64,000 nt of DNA. Origin: Trebouxia sp. TZW2008. Its lineage: Eukaryota > Chlorophyta > Trebouxiophyceae > Trebouxiales > Trebouxiaceae. Below are positions 55,201 to 64,000 of the stretch, piece after piece. The translations under genes and the position numbers were made by a program. The stretch spans positions 124,001 to 188,000 of the forward strand of contig BDIU01000076.1 of NCBI GenBank assembly GCA_002118135.1, read 5' to 3'. The first letter of the stretch is position 1. Every line of letters begins with the position of its first letter. The notes below the pieces were generated by a model. The model saw nothing but the letters and a program-made list of their open reading frames with translations. It was not told the DNA's origin and made no database searches.

Positions 55201-58200
55201 CTGCTAAAGTTGTCCTGCTTGAATTCTAGTCACCAAAAGCAGGGGTTGACACGGCACAAACTGCAAGATGTATGCGCGATAGTCAGAAAGCTTTGCCTTC
55301 ATGCTCTGCTTCAGTGCACTTGCGTTGAAGTTGATGCTCGATCATGCAGGGTCTGGGCCTTTGCTGGCAGGTGCTCAGAAGCTGGCTTTTGCCTCGATCC
55401 TTTCTGGCGTCGCTGTCTTAGGCCTGCAGGTATGTGTGATCTGTTCAGCTTCCTGTTCTTCATTCTTCACACTAGATTGTATGCCTGCACTTGAGGACAG
55501 GCGGCTTGAATGATCTCAAGAGCTTTCTTTCCTGTAATCAATACACTGTGCTGCAGGTCATTCTTCTTCAATGCTACTTGTGCTTGCTATACATTGATAA
55601 CCCTGGAAGCAATCTTGTTTTGTCAATCTGACATGCAAGATGCAAACGTGTGTGTTGCATGCGTTCTCAGTGGCTTCAGTATTTTCTGTGTTTGCAAAGA
55701 TGCTACTTTTTGGGGACCTGTTGGTACATGACTGTAGGTCTTGAGCTTCATCCATGGAATGTGTCTGTCTTGAGCTGCTTCTGCTCACAGCGGCTGTTCT
55801 TATAGTGCGCAACTGCATACACTTTGCAATTCTCTGCTCATAGGTCAAGGACTATGGCTACATACCAGCAGCCTTACCTGATGCCAACTGCTTTGGGGAT
55901 ACAGCATCAGCCCCTTCATCTTTTGCTTTGCCAGCCAGCAGCAGCATGGAGCAAGCCCCCATCACCTATGTGAACCATTTCTCAGACCAGATCTCAGACT
56001 TTGCACGCGCAGCCACCTCCGGACAGACAGATCCATTCAACCCTACTTCTAGCCTGATTCAAACCTCAGCTCCGAGACCATCCTTCAGCCGCGATTCTGA
56101 AGAGGAGGAACGGCCAGCTCCACATCAGTCCACATTCAGTGAGTCAGCAGCGCAGTCGACGGAGAAGGCGAAGAAGGGAGCTGGGGACCTTTTGACAAAT
56201 CTCAGGGCGACTTACAACTCTGTTGCGCAAGTCATCAGCGAGTTGGACTTCACTCCTTTGGGGAAGCAAGCTATCTTTGTCAAGTATGGCCTTCAGATGC
56301 TTCAAATGATAATGCTGTGATGCTGACAAGGCCATATTTCCTTTATGCTCTTCTAACGCGCCTGCGCCTGTTGTTGTGGTTCTTCCAAGCTCACATCACC
56401 CGTCATGCGCTTCTCACATCTCTGCTACTGTTGCTGTGATGCTATCAAGGCCATGTTGCTGTTGTCATGCTTGTTGCGCCTGCTTTTGTGATGCTTGCTC
56501 AGGCCATGTTACCCATCATAGTTCCTGATGCTTGTTGTGCTTACTACTATGATGCCCTCAAGGCCATGTTACCCATCATGCTTTTCTTTCACTTGTTGCG
56601 CTTATTGTCGTTAAGCTTTTCTAGGTCGTGTTGCCCATCATGCTCTTGTGATGCTGGTCGTGCCTTGATTGTGACAAAGTTTCAAGTCACGTCACCTGCT
56701 TTGGTGTCTTCCTTCTGATGTTTTGCAAGGCCATGTCACGCATTACGGACTCTAGAGCTTCAGATGCTACCCCCTATTGCAAAGCTGATCAGTTTGGCAC
56801 TTGAGCATTAGATGCGCTGAGCAGCATTTGCCTATGAAAAGAAAACAAGTTGCAGTGTGCCACTGTCAACACTAGGGGACTCAGTGAGAATTCATGCTGC
56901 AGACTCATAGACTTGGCAGGGTCCTTGCATTGCTGTTCTGCTGACTGCAAGTGCCCTTATGCTTGCAGGAGCAGCATCAGCGCTGCTGCCTGCCATTCTT
57001 GCAACTCTCAAGGCACTTGCAGTTTGTAGCATCTGTAGCAGTTCTGATTTCTGCATTCAGCACAATAGGAATGCCAGGAGACTGCCCAGTCAGAACGTCC
57101 AACTGCTGCGCATTGTTGCGTCTATGTGTAGCTGCTGCAGCTGTAGCGACTTAAGAAACAGATCGATTGGCTACAACTGCAGCAGTTGCACATAGAAGCA
57201 TCAGTGAGCAGCAGTTGAACATGGGAATGCCCCAAGACATGCTGTGTGACACTGTGCTGAGTGTGTCAACAGGCTGCTTTGTACTGTGTACAAACATGCG
57301 CTGGCTGGTGTCAAAGCAAGCTTTTTGTCTGGTTCCTATTTATTTACTTAGCCATCTGACCATTCGGAAATGTGCATTGCGGCTTGTGATCCTGGCCTAT
57401 GACAAGATGCGGACTAAAAAGCAGCATCCAACAGTTTGTCCGCCAATCAGGTTATGGTCTGTAAGGTTGCTGGTCTGGGCAAGTCAGCAGCAGTCATCTC
57501 AGGCCAGCTAGCACAGACAGTCAGTGACGTTGTGCAAAGCTGCTCAGAGCATACTACCTTGGCATGCAGATTCTGATGAGTCAGTGTTCAGAAAGGTGTG
57601 AATGCATGCAGGGTCACTAATGGTGCTGGTTCGCTGGTCTGGGCAAGCCAGCAGCAGTCATCTCAAGCCAACTATCTCAGCCAGTCAATGACACCGTGCA
57701 AAGCAACGCAGCATACTCTCATCTCTTACGCAGACTTCTCGGTCGATGGCCCTTCAATGAGCTTGCAAGTGCATGCAGGGACAACCTGAATGCTGGTTTT
57801 GCTGATCTAAACAAACCAGCAGCAACTATTTTAGGTCAGCTAGCAGACTGTGAACAACTCTGCGCAAAGCAGCACAGCACGCATAACCTCTCGCATAACC
57901 TTGTCATGTCGATGTGCTTGCAACGAAGGCTTCATGTGCATCCAGGGACACTCTTGGCGCTGGTTTTGCTGGGCTGGGCAAATCAGCAGCCGTCATCTCA
58001 AGCCAACTCGCCCAGACAGTCAATGACACTGTGCAAGGCGGCACAACAGAGGCGCAGAACCGTAATGAGGAGGTTTACAGTGGCGCTGTGGACGGTTTGT
58101 CCAGCTCAGATGTGAATGCTGTTCTGGAGGAGATTGAACATGAGGCAGATGTGCTGAAGCATGCTTTTCAGAAGGCTATGCACCGGGCAATGGGCCATGT

Positions 58201-59786
58201 TGCATTGCTAGGTAAGCTGTAGTTGTGCTTTCTATCGTGAGCAAGCAGGCTCCACTGCAGTGCATTCCTGCCGTTTGCTTTAGGGCACACAAGCACAAAT
58301 GCATGACAAGTCCTCCTCCTTTAGCCTTGAGCCAGTGCATGGCCCCAAATTGATGCACAGATCCACAATCTTGCCGACTTCTGCAGGCACGCCAGTTTTG
58401 CAAGACTCTCCTCCACTTAGCAGCTCTGTCAGCGTCAGCGGCTCTCAGATGCAGCCAGTGTCCATGACCTCACAAACACATGCACGCCACAGAAGGATCT
58501 CGCAGCCTTTGCTTGGTGGTGTCTCTGTTCAGCCACCGCTGGAGTCTCAGCAAGTCTACGGCAGCACCGCATTATACAATCCGCCTCAGTCCGGCCTGAT
58601 CATGGTCGCTGGACCGACTGAAAACGCCTCGCCGGTGTTCTTGTTGCCGGTCAGTTCCGTCAGCCAAGCTCCCATCCGGCGCTCCCAGCCCCTCTGGGAC
58701 CAGCAGGAGGTAGCTTTGCGAGTCCTGGAGCTCAGCGTGCGGTCGATGAACGTGCCGCTTGCGCAGATCAGCCTGGACTTGCCGAGCCTCGACCTGCACA
58801 GAATGCTTGTGGAGGCAAACATGATGATGATGGGGGCAGCTGCCTCGAACGCGGTTTCCGCTGCTAACAACGTCAACACCACCCTCGGCAACGCCATTCA
58901 GCAGCTGCGAACCACCGTCGACACCCTCAAGCAGACCGTCAATGACGTCTGCGTCATCGCGCACCGCGACCGCGTCGATTTGAACAAGCTGTACAAGGCC
59001 GTCGCCAACCTGGACACGGTCCTGGGCGGCGCCAAATTGACGGCGTCCAGTGTGGAGTTGACGCCTTTGGCGTTGCAACTTGATGATGCAGCAGCTGCCA
59101 TCAAAATTAGCGACTCTGGTGTGGAAGCAGAGCAGCTGGCAGGGCGCCTGGTCAAGGCTGCCATGAGTGAGTTTCACCTGTGCTTGTGTATCAAGATGAT
59201 CGGTCTATTGCTCAATAGTATTATGTCAAGGCAGATGCTGAAATAGGCATGCCTTGCTTTGATTGCCTGCTTGAGAAGTTTTGAAGCTGAGCTAAGACTG
59301 CATACAATTTTGCAGCTTGTCATTCCAGATGTGCAGCACATGTTTGTGTTAATCTGTGGAATGCTTGCAATGTTGCTGGTGAGCAGGGCCACAGTAGGGT
59401 GCTGGTTGTTGATGCGCAGCCTGTATGCTCACCATATCTGATGAGCCAGGTTGCTGTTTGGCAATCTCAGGGATCCATAGCGCATTGCCCCTTGGCTTCC
59501 CCGTTTGCCTCAAACACCCTCCCTTCCCAAGTCTGTAGACAAGGCTTGCTGTTTTGCCATTATTTCAATCTGTGCTGCAGGCTTGAGAGACACCAGCAGC
59601 AGCATTTCAGTCACAGCCACTCTAGAGAATGCTCAAAGGATTGTGAGCAAGATCCCTGAGACAGCTGCTAACGAGGAGGATATTGCTCCTCTTCTTCAGG
59701 AGTTCGAAGACCTGACTGCACAGCTGCAAGCAGAGCTGGACAAGCTCTCAGCTGTGACTAATCACCTCAGCCCTTCTAGGCTGTAG
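49268..59786 (+). CDS. Starch-binding CBM20 protein with membrane segments and C-terminal coiled coil
   Basis: Fourteen exons join without frame errors to 1049 residues: 49268-49537, 49647-49803, 50177-50313, 50836-50976, 51465-51620, 52644-52793, 53318-53425, 53897-54026, 54737-54865, 55350-55429, 55844-56283, 57946-58211, 58387-59166 and 59581-59786. Residues 1-90 are transit-peptide-like; a 72-nt in-frame intron at 49395-49466 is possible. CBM20 spans about 108-215 (VNFGEVIKIIGQGPQLGKWD, AMEWSAEDNWHLEV, VVVWEPGANR). A disordered Gln/Ser/Glu-rich linker follows, then hydrophobic stretches near 393-408, 434-446 and 470-486, an EIEHEADVLKHAFQKAM helix, a Val/Asn-rich helical region, and a terminal coiled coil (QEFEDLTAQLQAELDKL). 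CBM20 binds starch granules; the rest suggests tethering of starch to a membrane or protein partner. No catalytic domain. It could be two genes, but phases favour one. Confidence 0.78.
50043..50163 (+). repeat. 61-bp tandem duplication next to CBM20 exon 3
   Basis: Two copies contain AGCTTTGCAT-CTCAATGCAC and CTCATTCAGGTCCTGTTATT, ending in CAATA. They lie 15-130 bp upstream of the exon at 50177, in the intron. Confidence 0.9.
50515..50745 (+). repeat. Two acceptor-edge relics of CBM20 exon 4
   Basis: The exon 4 start at 50836 (GTGCCACACGAGCAGTCAG, then GTCAAGTGCACCTGGAG) occurs earlier at about 50518-50600 and 50660-50745. The first lacks the acceptor but stays open for some codons. The second keeps TTGCAG and gains a TGA after GAGCAGTCCAAC. 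Confidence 0.88.
51919..52580 (+). repeat. Five acceptor-edge relics of CBM20 exon 6
   Basis: The exon 6 start at 52644 (TAG, GCAAATCAAGGTCAGATGGG, CAGCAACAAAGAGAGGGTAC) is repeated at about 51919-51985, 52007-52085, 52165-52243, 52346-52427 and 52499-52577. Each is preceded by a T-rich tract and GCAG or TCAG, so polypyrimidine tract, acceptor and exon start were copied as one piece. None has a donor at its end. Confidence 0.9.
52885..53145 (+). repeat. Two donor-edge relics of CBM20 exon 6
   Basis: The exon 6 end at 52793 (CAGCGGGACCAGTCTGGTG, GACAATGCTCAAGGACAG, GT) recurs at about 52895-52962 (ending AAAGACAG, GTCTTCC) and 53085-53140 (ending AAGGACAA, GCC). The first keeps a GT at the junction; the second has lost it. 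Confidence 0.87.
54040..54205 (+). repeat. Two donor-edge relics of CBM20 exon 8
   Basis: The exon 8 end at 54026 (GAGTACACCCTCAAAGCTAC, TG, GTGAGCATCGCTC) recurs at about 54050-54120 (GTACACTCTCAAGTCTACTG then GTGAGCATTGC) and 54145-54205 (GTGTGCTCTCAAGTCTAATG then GTGAGTCTTAC). Both keep the donor. Confidence 0.88.
54440..54690 (+). repeat. Near-complete extra copy of CBM20 exon 9, plus a fragment
   Basis: About 54557-54686 repeats exon 9 (54737-54865) at roughly 90 percent identity by eye, keeps the GCTGCAG acceptor and stays in frame (PGDSLGAAEGLSYLTIAASA). Its donor site has changed to GTCGTC, a poor match. A shorter fragment lies at 54450-54500 (GGAGGATTGCTTGGGGCTGC). The extra copy could be a mutually exclusive exon if the weak donor works. 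Confidence 0.85.
57465..57860 (+). repeat. Three acceptor-edge relics of CBM20 exon 12
   Basis: The exon 12 start at 57946 (GGTTTTGCTGGGCTGGGCAA, TCAGCAGCCGTCATCTC, AATGACACTGTGCAAGG) recurs at about 57465-57540, 57605-57715 and 57770-57860. The two best copies keep GGTCTGGGCAAG, CAGCAGCAGTCATCTCA and a GTGCAAAGC end. Confidence 0.88.
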
Positions 59787-62236
59787 CTTCCATCCTTGTT
59801 CCACCGCAGTCACCCATGACCTTCATCCTTCACTTTTCACCCTTCACTATTCACAACGTCACAGGTGTCAGCATCCCCACAGGCGTTCGTGCCAAGACGT
59901 AGCAAGCCAATTGTCACCAATCACCTCAATCCGTCTAGACTGTAGCGCTCACCCTCTACCCAGCGCTGTGATCCATCACCAACTCTCCAAGGCTCAGAAT
60001 CGCATTTCTGACCAGGAAGGCAAGGAAAATAAAGAGAAAAGGCCACGTTGCAAGGCATTATCCCGGCAGCCCCTGCCAGTCCAAGCAGCTCAAAAGCTGA
60101 CAACCTGCTGCTGTGTCTGCTTACATAAGCTTCTGGTTCCTTTGGCAATGGGCAGATATCAGCAATGTTGCAGATGCAAAGTGCTTCTCTTCATCAGGAA
60201 GACATACCATGAGCTTCCGGCAGCGACACGCAGACTCTTCATCTGCTAGCAGCAGCATCACTACTCAGCCTGATGTGGAAGAGAGAAAGGCTGTACGCCA
60301 CAGATGCGCTGACTTCCAGCATTTGCGCTCCTGTCAAGACGTTGCTGTCCAAGTCACCTTCTTTGTTTCAAGTGCTAGCAGAACTTCTGCTATAGTCATT
60401 CTTGATTGCTTTTGTTCAGCAGGCAAAAGGTCAGCAGCCTTCTGGTTTACTTCCCAATGTCACAGGCAGACTGCAAACAATGCAGGCTGTGAATTTCATC
60501 CCCACATTTCATGCAGATCTCAGCAGCAACAGCATCTAATTCAGCAGCAGCATACCATCCAGCAGCATCACAAAATCAGCTTTCAGTATCATGGCAGAGT
60601 GCAAGCCTTCTGGAGTGACCTTCTGGAGCGCAGGCAGCATTGCAATTCGACACGACACGCTGCAAATGTGCAACCTTAGTATTTTGGCACCTTTCTCACC
60701 GCTGACTTCGTGTCTATTCACTATCTCAAGGCATTCTCATGGTTCCGTTAGGCAAAAATAACAGCCTCCAGATCCTGTATACCATCACCGTGTACTTATC
60801 TGTTTTCAAAGGTCTGTCTTGAGATAGCATACCAATCTGCTGTCACATGCTGTTTCAATAGAGTTGAAGCTGGAGGTGTCTTTGGATGAATGGTTGTAGA
60901 TTGTTTGCTTTCTGCCACTAGGTCAGCAAACATAGCAACGTTGCGCCAAGGGCGGCGTTTCTGCTGCTGCTCAACTGCAACGACCCACTTGCTGTCATGA
61001 AGGTTTTATCCGTTCTCATAGGTTTGTCTGCACTGTTGAGGTGTGCATGCAGTCGAGTGGCAGGACTTTTGCAGCAAATTCCACAAGCTTTGCAGCGTTA
61101 TTGCCAGATCCTTGTGAGCAACAACTGATATTGAGTCGAGTCACAGCTGATGAATGAGATGCGTAGGACTTGTCAATACACCATGTGTGAATGAGAAGCC
61201 TCAGGCTGTGCACAAACCAAAGATTCTGCTTGCATGCAAAAGTTGATGAAGGCAGCTTCTATGTTGCCAAAAGTAGGTCAACAAGGTTTCAAAGCGCTAA
61301 CGGCCCTTTGCAATCATCAAGCCAGCAGTCAGCGCAGGTGCAACACCCAATTGCAAATGAACGCTGCGCTATATATTACCAAAAGGATTGATACAAGCAT
61401 CGTCATGTTTCATGAAATTAACATCAACAGCAACGCTCTAAATGACTAAGCAGTAAACAGTGAAGTAATGTACACAGTCCTGGCCAACCAAAAAGTTGTG
61501 GCTTGTTCAACAACGAGCAAAAGTCTCCACACAAACAAAATACATGACCCGAATCCAGGCCTAGAAAGTGTCAACCCTTCACCAAAATCCACTATGCCAG
61601 CAATGATTATGACTCATCCACGGGATTTGCTCGCAAAACGCCCACAGCACATGTAAAACCATGCAGGGCAGTGCCTTTGGCAACCTGCCCTATCTCACCT
61701 GCATCAAATCAGCATGCCATCAATGTACTGAGAGAACAGCTGCTAATGAGGAAGCCACTGCTCCTCGTTTTCAGGAATTTGAGGAATTGACTGCACAGCT
61801 GCAAGCAGAGATGGAGAAGCACTTTAGAAGCTGCTTTCCTCGAGTTCAAGGAAAGCTCATGCTGGAAAACATGACACTATATATATGACTTCAGAGGATG
61901 CAGTGTATGCATGATCATGCTATTGAAGGTGTGCTGCTTGTTGCTTACATCATCAGGAAGGTGTCTTGCTCCTAGCACATTTGTGACATAGCAAAATGGC
62001 CTTGCTTCTCATCAGCAGAATGAAGACATGAAATGATGATGATCACAAATTCATCACCTCAAGGGGAAACATCTTTGCAACAACAAATTTTTCTTAAGCT
62101 AATGCGCTGTTGGACAGAGCAGCTGCCAGCCACCTGCTGTCAGCTGAACGCATCACACTACATGGCATGCAGAAATAACAAACATTGCAGAAATGGATGA
62201 GGAATCAGGTAGGCAGGAGAAGAAAGAAACGCTTAC
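59787..62236. other. Region between CBM20 and the FIST-like gene
   Basis: Holds a partial copy of the CBM20 stop-codon end at about 59895-59960 (CACCAATCACCTCAAT, CTAGACTGTAGC), a copy of the terminal exon at 61736-61835, and probably the unresolved last exon or exons of the FIST-like gene. A plus-strand frame at 60113-60679 (188 codons) is Ser/Gln/His-rich and not recognised. No other gene was supported. Confidence 0.45.
61736..61835 (+). repeat. Displaced copy of the CBM20 terminal exon
   Basis: Reads TAANEEATAPRFQEFEELTA then QLQAEMEKHF, against TAANEEDIAPLLQEFEDLTA and QLQAELDKL in the true exon, about 1.95 kb upstream. The frame is open but no acceptor matches the original junction. Confidence 0.88.
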
Positions 62237-63620
62237 CATTGCACAGGAAGCCAGAGGAAGGTACAGGCACAAAGTCAGATATCTGGCGACTGTCGTAGGA
62301 AAGTTCGCCAAATAGATTGCGCCCCCGGCCATTGCATGTGAAGATAAGGGCTCCAAATGCCTGGCCAAGTGAATCTCCCGTCATGCTTGCCTGCAGCGCC
62401 GCAACCAACATTCCAGCAGCAATTGCAGGACAATGTGCCTTTGTGCTCAGATAGAACAGATTAAGACAGAGTAAGGTAGACTAAGAAAGATCAAGATAGG
62501 TCAAGATAGACTCAGCATCTTATTAACATGCAGCAGCAGTTGCAGGTCTTTGTGATCTTGCGCTCGGTCAATTTTCTAAGCTGTCACGGCCGTTTGCTTT
62601 GCATGTGGACTGCACAGCGCCAAAGGCCTGGCCAAGTGAATCACCCGTCATGCTTGCCCGCAAAGTTACATTCGATATTCTCAGCAGCAGTCACAGATCC
62701 TTTGTGAGTCTTGCCATTAGTGGAGCTGCAAAGCCACAAAGATGCAGTAGCAGCTGCAGGTTATTGTCATCTTGCGCTCAGTCAATCATCAAAGTTGTGA
62801 AGTGATGCATGTGAAGGGATTCTAGAAGCCTGCCCAAGAGGAATGTCCTCCATGCTTGCCTGCAGAGCAACTCCAACACATCTAGCAGCAGTTGCAGGAG
62901 GGACATAGTCTAGCAAATTTCAGCCTTACACAGCATACAACAGATGAAACAAAAAGCCTGATTGCTGCTGAGAGAATGATGACATGTGTCCAGAGCTGGC
63001 TGGCTCACCTGAAATTCTCGTCTTTTGTAAGCCATGGCATGATTTTGCAGGTCTTGTTTGGCGCCTTCTTTATCTCTGACCATGAATCTGATGCGCTTGC
63101 CTACACCAACAGTCTCTCCCACTGCGATCGCCCCTTGCTTGGGGTCTATGCCTGAGAACACACAGCGAGGATGTTTGTCAATTGGGCCATTTTGCAGGAA
63201 AGCGCTGCACGGAGATTGGTGGCACAGGAGAGGCTGCTCAGTGTTGACATACACACAAACGCTGTGATGGATCATTTAGCGGTCCATGACCCACAACCAC
63301 AGCAGAGGCATTAACATCATGTCCTGTGCTGATGTTGTCACAATAAGCGAAATGTTCACGAGGTTCTGAAGAAGACTTAGGAAACAAAATGCAGATGATG
63401 ACGATGACGACAACAACGACGATGTTTGTGTGATTGCAAAAAAGGATTTGGAACGTTTGAGTACATACAGGTTCACATTTTTTAAAAATTTCTGTCTCTT
63501 TGCCCGACTAAGCACTTACCAATGATGCCTCTAATGAGAAAGTCACCAGCGTCCAACTCTGACTCCTCCTTGAAGTCATCAGGGGCTACTGCCAGCGTTA
63601 AATTATTACTCACGTCCTCC
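62237..63620 (-). CDS. FIST_C-domain protein, partial (both ends missing)
   Basis: Three exons join in phase: 63620-63520, 63151-63009 and 62390-62237. They read DDFKEESELDAGDFLIRGII, then IDPKQGAIAVGETVGVGKRI and FMVRDKEGAKQDL, then ASMTGDSLGQAFGALIFTCN, GRGRNLFGELSYDSR and SGFLCNG. This is the FIST_C pattern (DP--GA--VG, then GRG---FGE--YDS, then GF-CNGE). FIST domains are thought to sense small ligands and in plants are joined to F-box domains; no F-box is visible in this fragment. The gene begins beyond the right edge. The exon after GFLCNG, expected to carry the E-IGP end, was not found within 59.8-62.2 kb. Confidence 0.8.
62600..62870 (-). repeat. Two acceptor-edge relics of the FIST exon at 62390
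   Basis: The exon start (TGCAG, GCAAGCATGACGGGAGATTC, ACTTGGCCAG) recurs at about 62620-62665 (GCAAGCATGACGGGTGATTC) and 62823-62870 (GCAAGCATGGAGGACATTCC). The first lost the GCAG acceptor, the second kept it. Confidence 0.88.
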
Positions 63621-63689
63621 CTGCGCAGTCATCATGCATTTGTTCCATTGACAACTGTGCCTGCATTCACTTGTGTCAATGATACGTCA

Positions 63690-63775
63690 ATTCAGCCTTG
63701 TCTCTAATTCCTGCTTGAAGTCATCAGGTTTCAATGCCAAAGTCGAACTGTTGCTTACATCCTCCCTGTACAGTG
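63690..63775 (-). repeat. Acceptor-edge relic of the FIST exon at 63620
   Basis: Repeats the exon start (CAG, GGAGGACGTGAGTAATAA, GATGACTTCAAGGAGGA) as CAG, GGAGGATGTAAGCAACAG, GATGACTTCAAGCAGGA, about 150 bp upstream of the true exon. Confidence 0.87.
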
Positions 63776-63942
63776 ACTGCGTAGTCAGCATGCATCCATG
63801 CACGCATGCATGGATGGGTTTGGGCAAGCCAGAAAAAGCCAACATACAGCGAATAATACATCAGCATACTTCCATGTCTTACATAGCACTACTGCTCAAA
63901 TGCTGCAACACAGGTGTGTGTGCATGCTGACAAAGCGATGTT

Positions 63943-64000
63943 TTGGGGGATATGGGGGGGGGGGGCGGGGGGGGGGNNGGGGGGGGGGGGGGGCGGGGGG
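63943..64000. other. Poly-G tract with two Ns at the window edge
   Basis: About 58 bases, nearly all G, with NN at 63977-63978. This looks like an assembly or read-end artefact next to a gap, not biology. Confidence 0.7.

Noticed and set aside
58572..59177. 201-codon open frame on the minus strand
   Set aside because: Antisense shadow of CBM20 exon 13; the plus-strand frame has consistent splice phases and protein-like composition.
60113..60679. 188-codon plus-strand open frame as a gene
   Set aside because: Low-complexity Gln/His/Ser composition, no family pattern, no supporting splice or neighbour evidence.
63943..64000. G-rich tract as a G-quadruplex or telomere-like end
   Set aside because: Nearly pure G with Ns and no repeat unit; more likely a sequencing or assembly artefact.

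Overview
The window is nuclear DNA from a eukaryote, most likely a green alga (Chlorophyta, perhaps a trebouxiophyte). The genes are split by many small introns with GT-AG borders and TGCAG-type acceptors. N-termini look like organelle transit peptides. The gene set includes a starch-binding CBM20 protein, a plant-type MscS-like channel, an algal group I truncated haemoglobin and a CACTA transposon. The species is inferred, not proven.

Layout, left to right. An MscS-like channel gene (1026-9069, minus) carries a 5S rRNA gene inside one intron. A divergent dolichol kinase gene follows (9514-16548, plus). Two head-to-tail CobW/COG0523 metallochaperone paralogues (17340-22756 and 30474-36048, minus) share seven exons and the same phases. 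Between them lies a CACTA/Tnp2 transposon (23327-30085) whose transposase is broken. Then come a truncated haemoglobin (37158-39384, minus), a BTB/T1-domain protein (40252-41281, minus), a minisatellite of about 63 bp (42.4-44.0 kb), a small cupin (44942-45719, minus) and an INSIG-like membrane protein (46739-48856, minus). Divergent from the last is a 14-exon CBM20 protein of 1049 residues (49268-59786, plus). A partial FIST_C-domain gene reaches the right edge, which ends in poly-G with two Ns. For the main genes the exon phases join exactly and give open proteins from ATG to stop, which is strong internal support for the models.

The most unusual property is shared by seven host genes. Their introns are filled with degenerate tandem copies of the neighbouring exon edge, each copy including the splice site. 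Copies of the 3' edge plus donor lie downstream of an exon; copies of the acceptor plus 5' edge lie upstream. More than twenty such arrays occur here, explain most of the intron length, and range from decayed relics to two in-frame 120-nt cassettes with both splice sites in the dolichol kinase gene. I read this as a continuing process of intron growth, and possibly exon birth, by tandem duplication across splice junctions. RNA-seq is needed to tell relics from used alternative exons.

The genes do not form one pathway. Dolichol kinase and the INSIG-like protein point to ER lipid metabolism, the CobW pair to zinc or other metal handling, the CBM20 protein to plastid starch, and the MscS-like protein probably to an organelle membrane. 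Three or four short dispersed repeat families, some anchored on (GA)n or (ATTC)n, also recur across the window.
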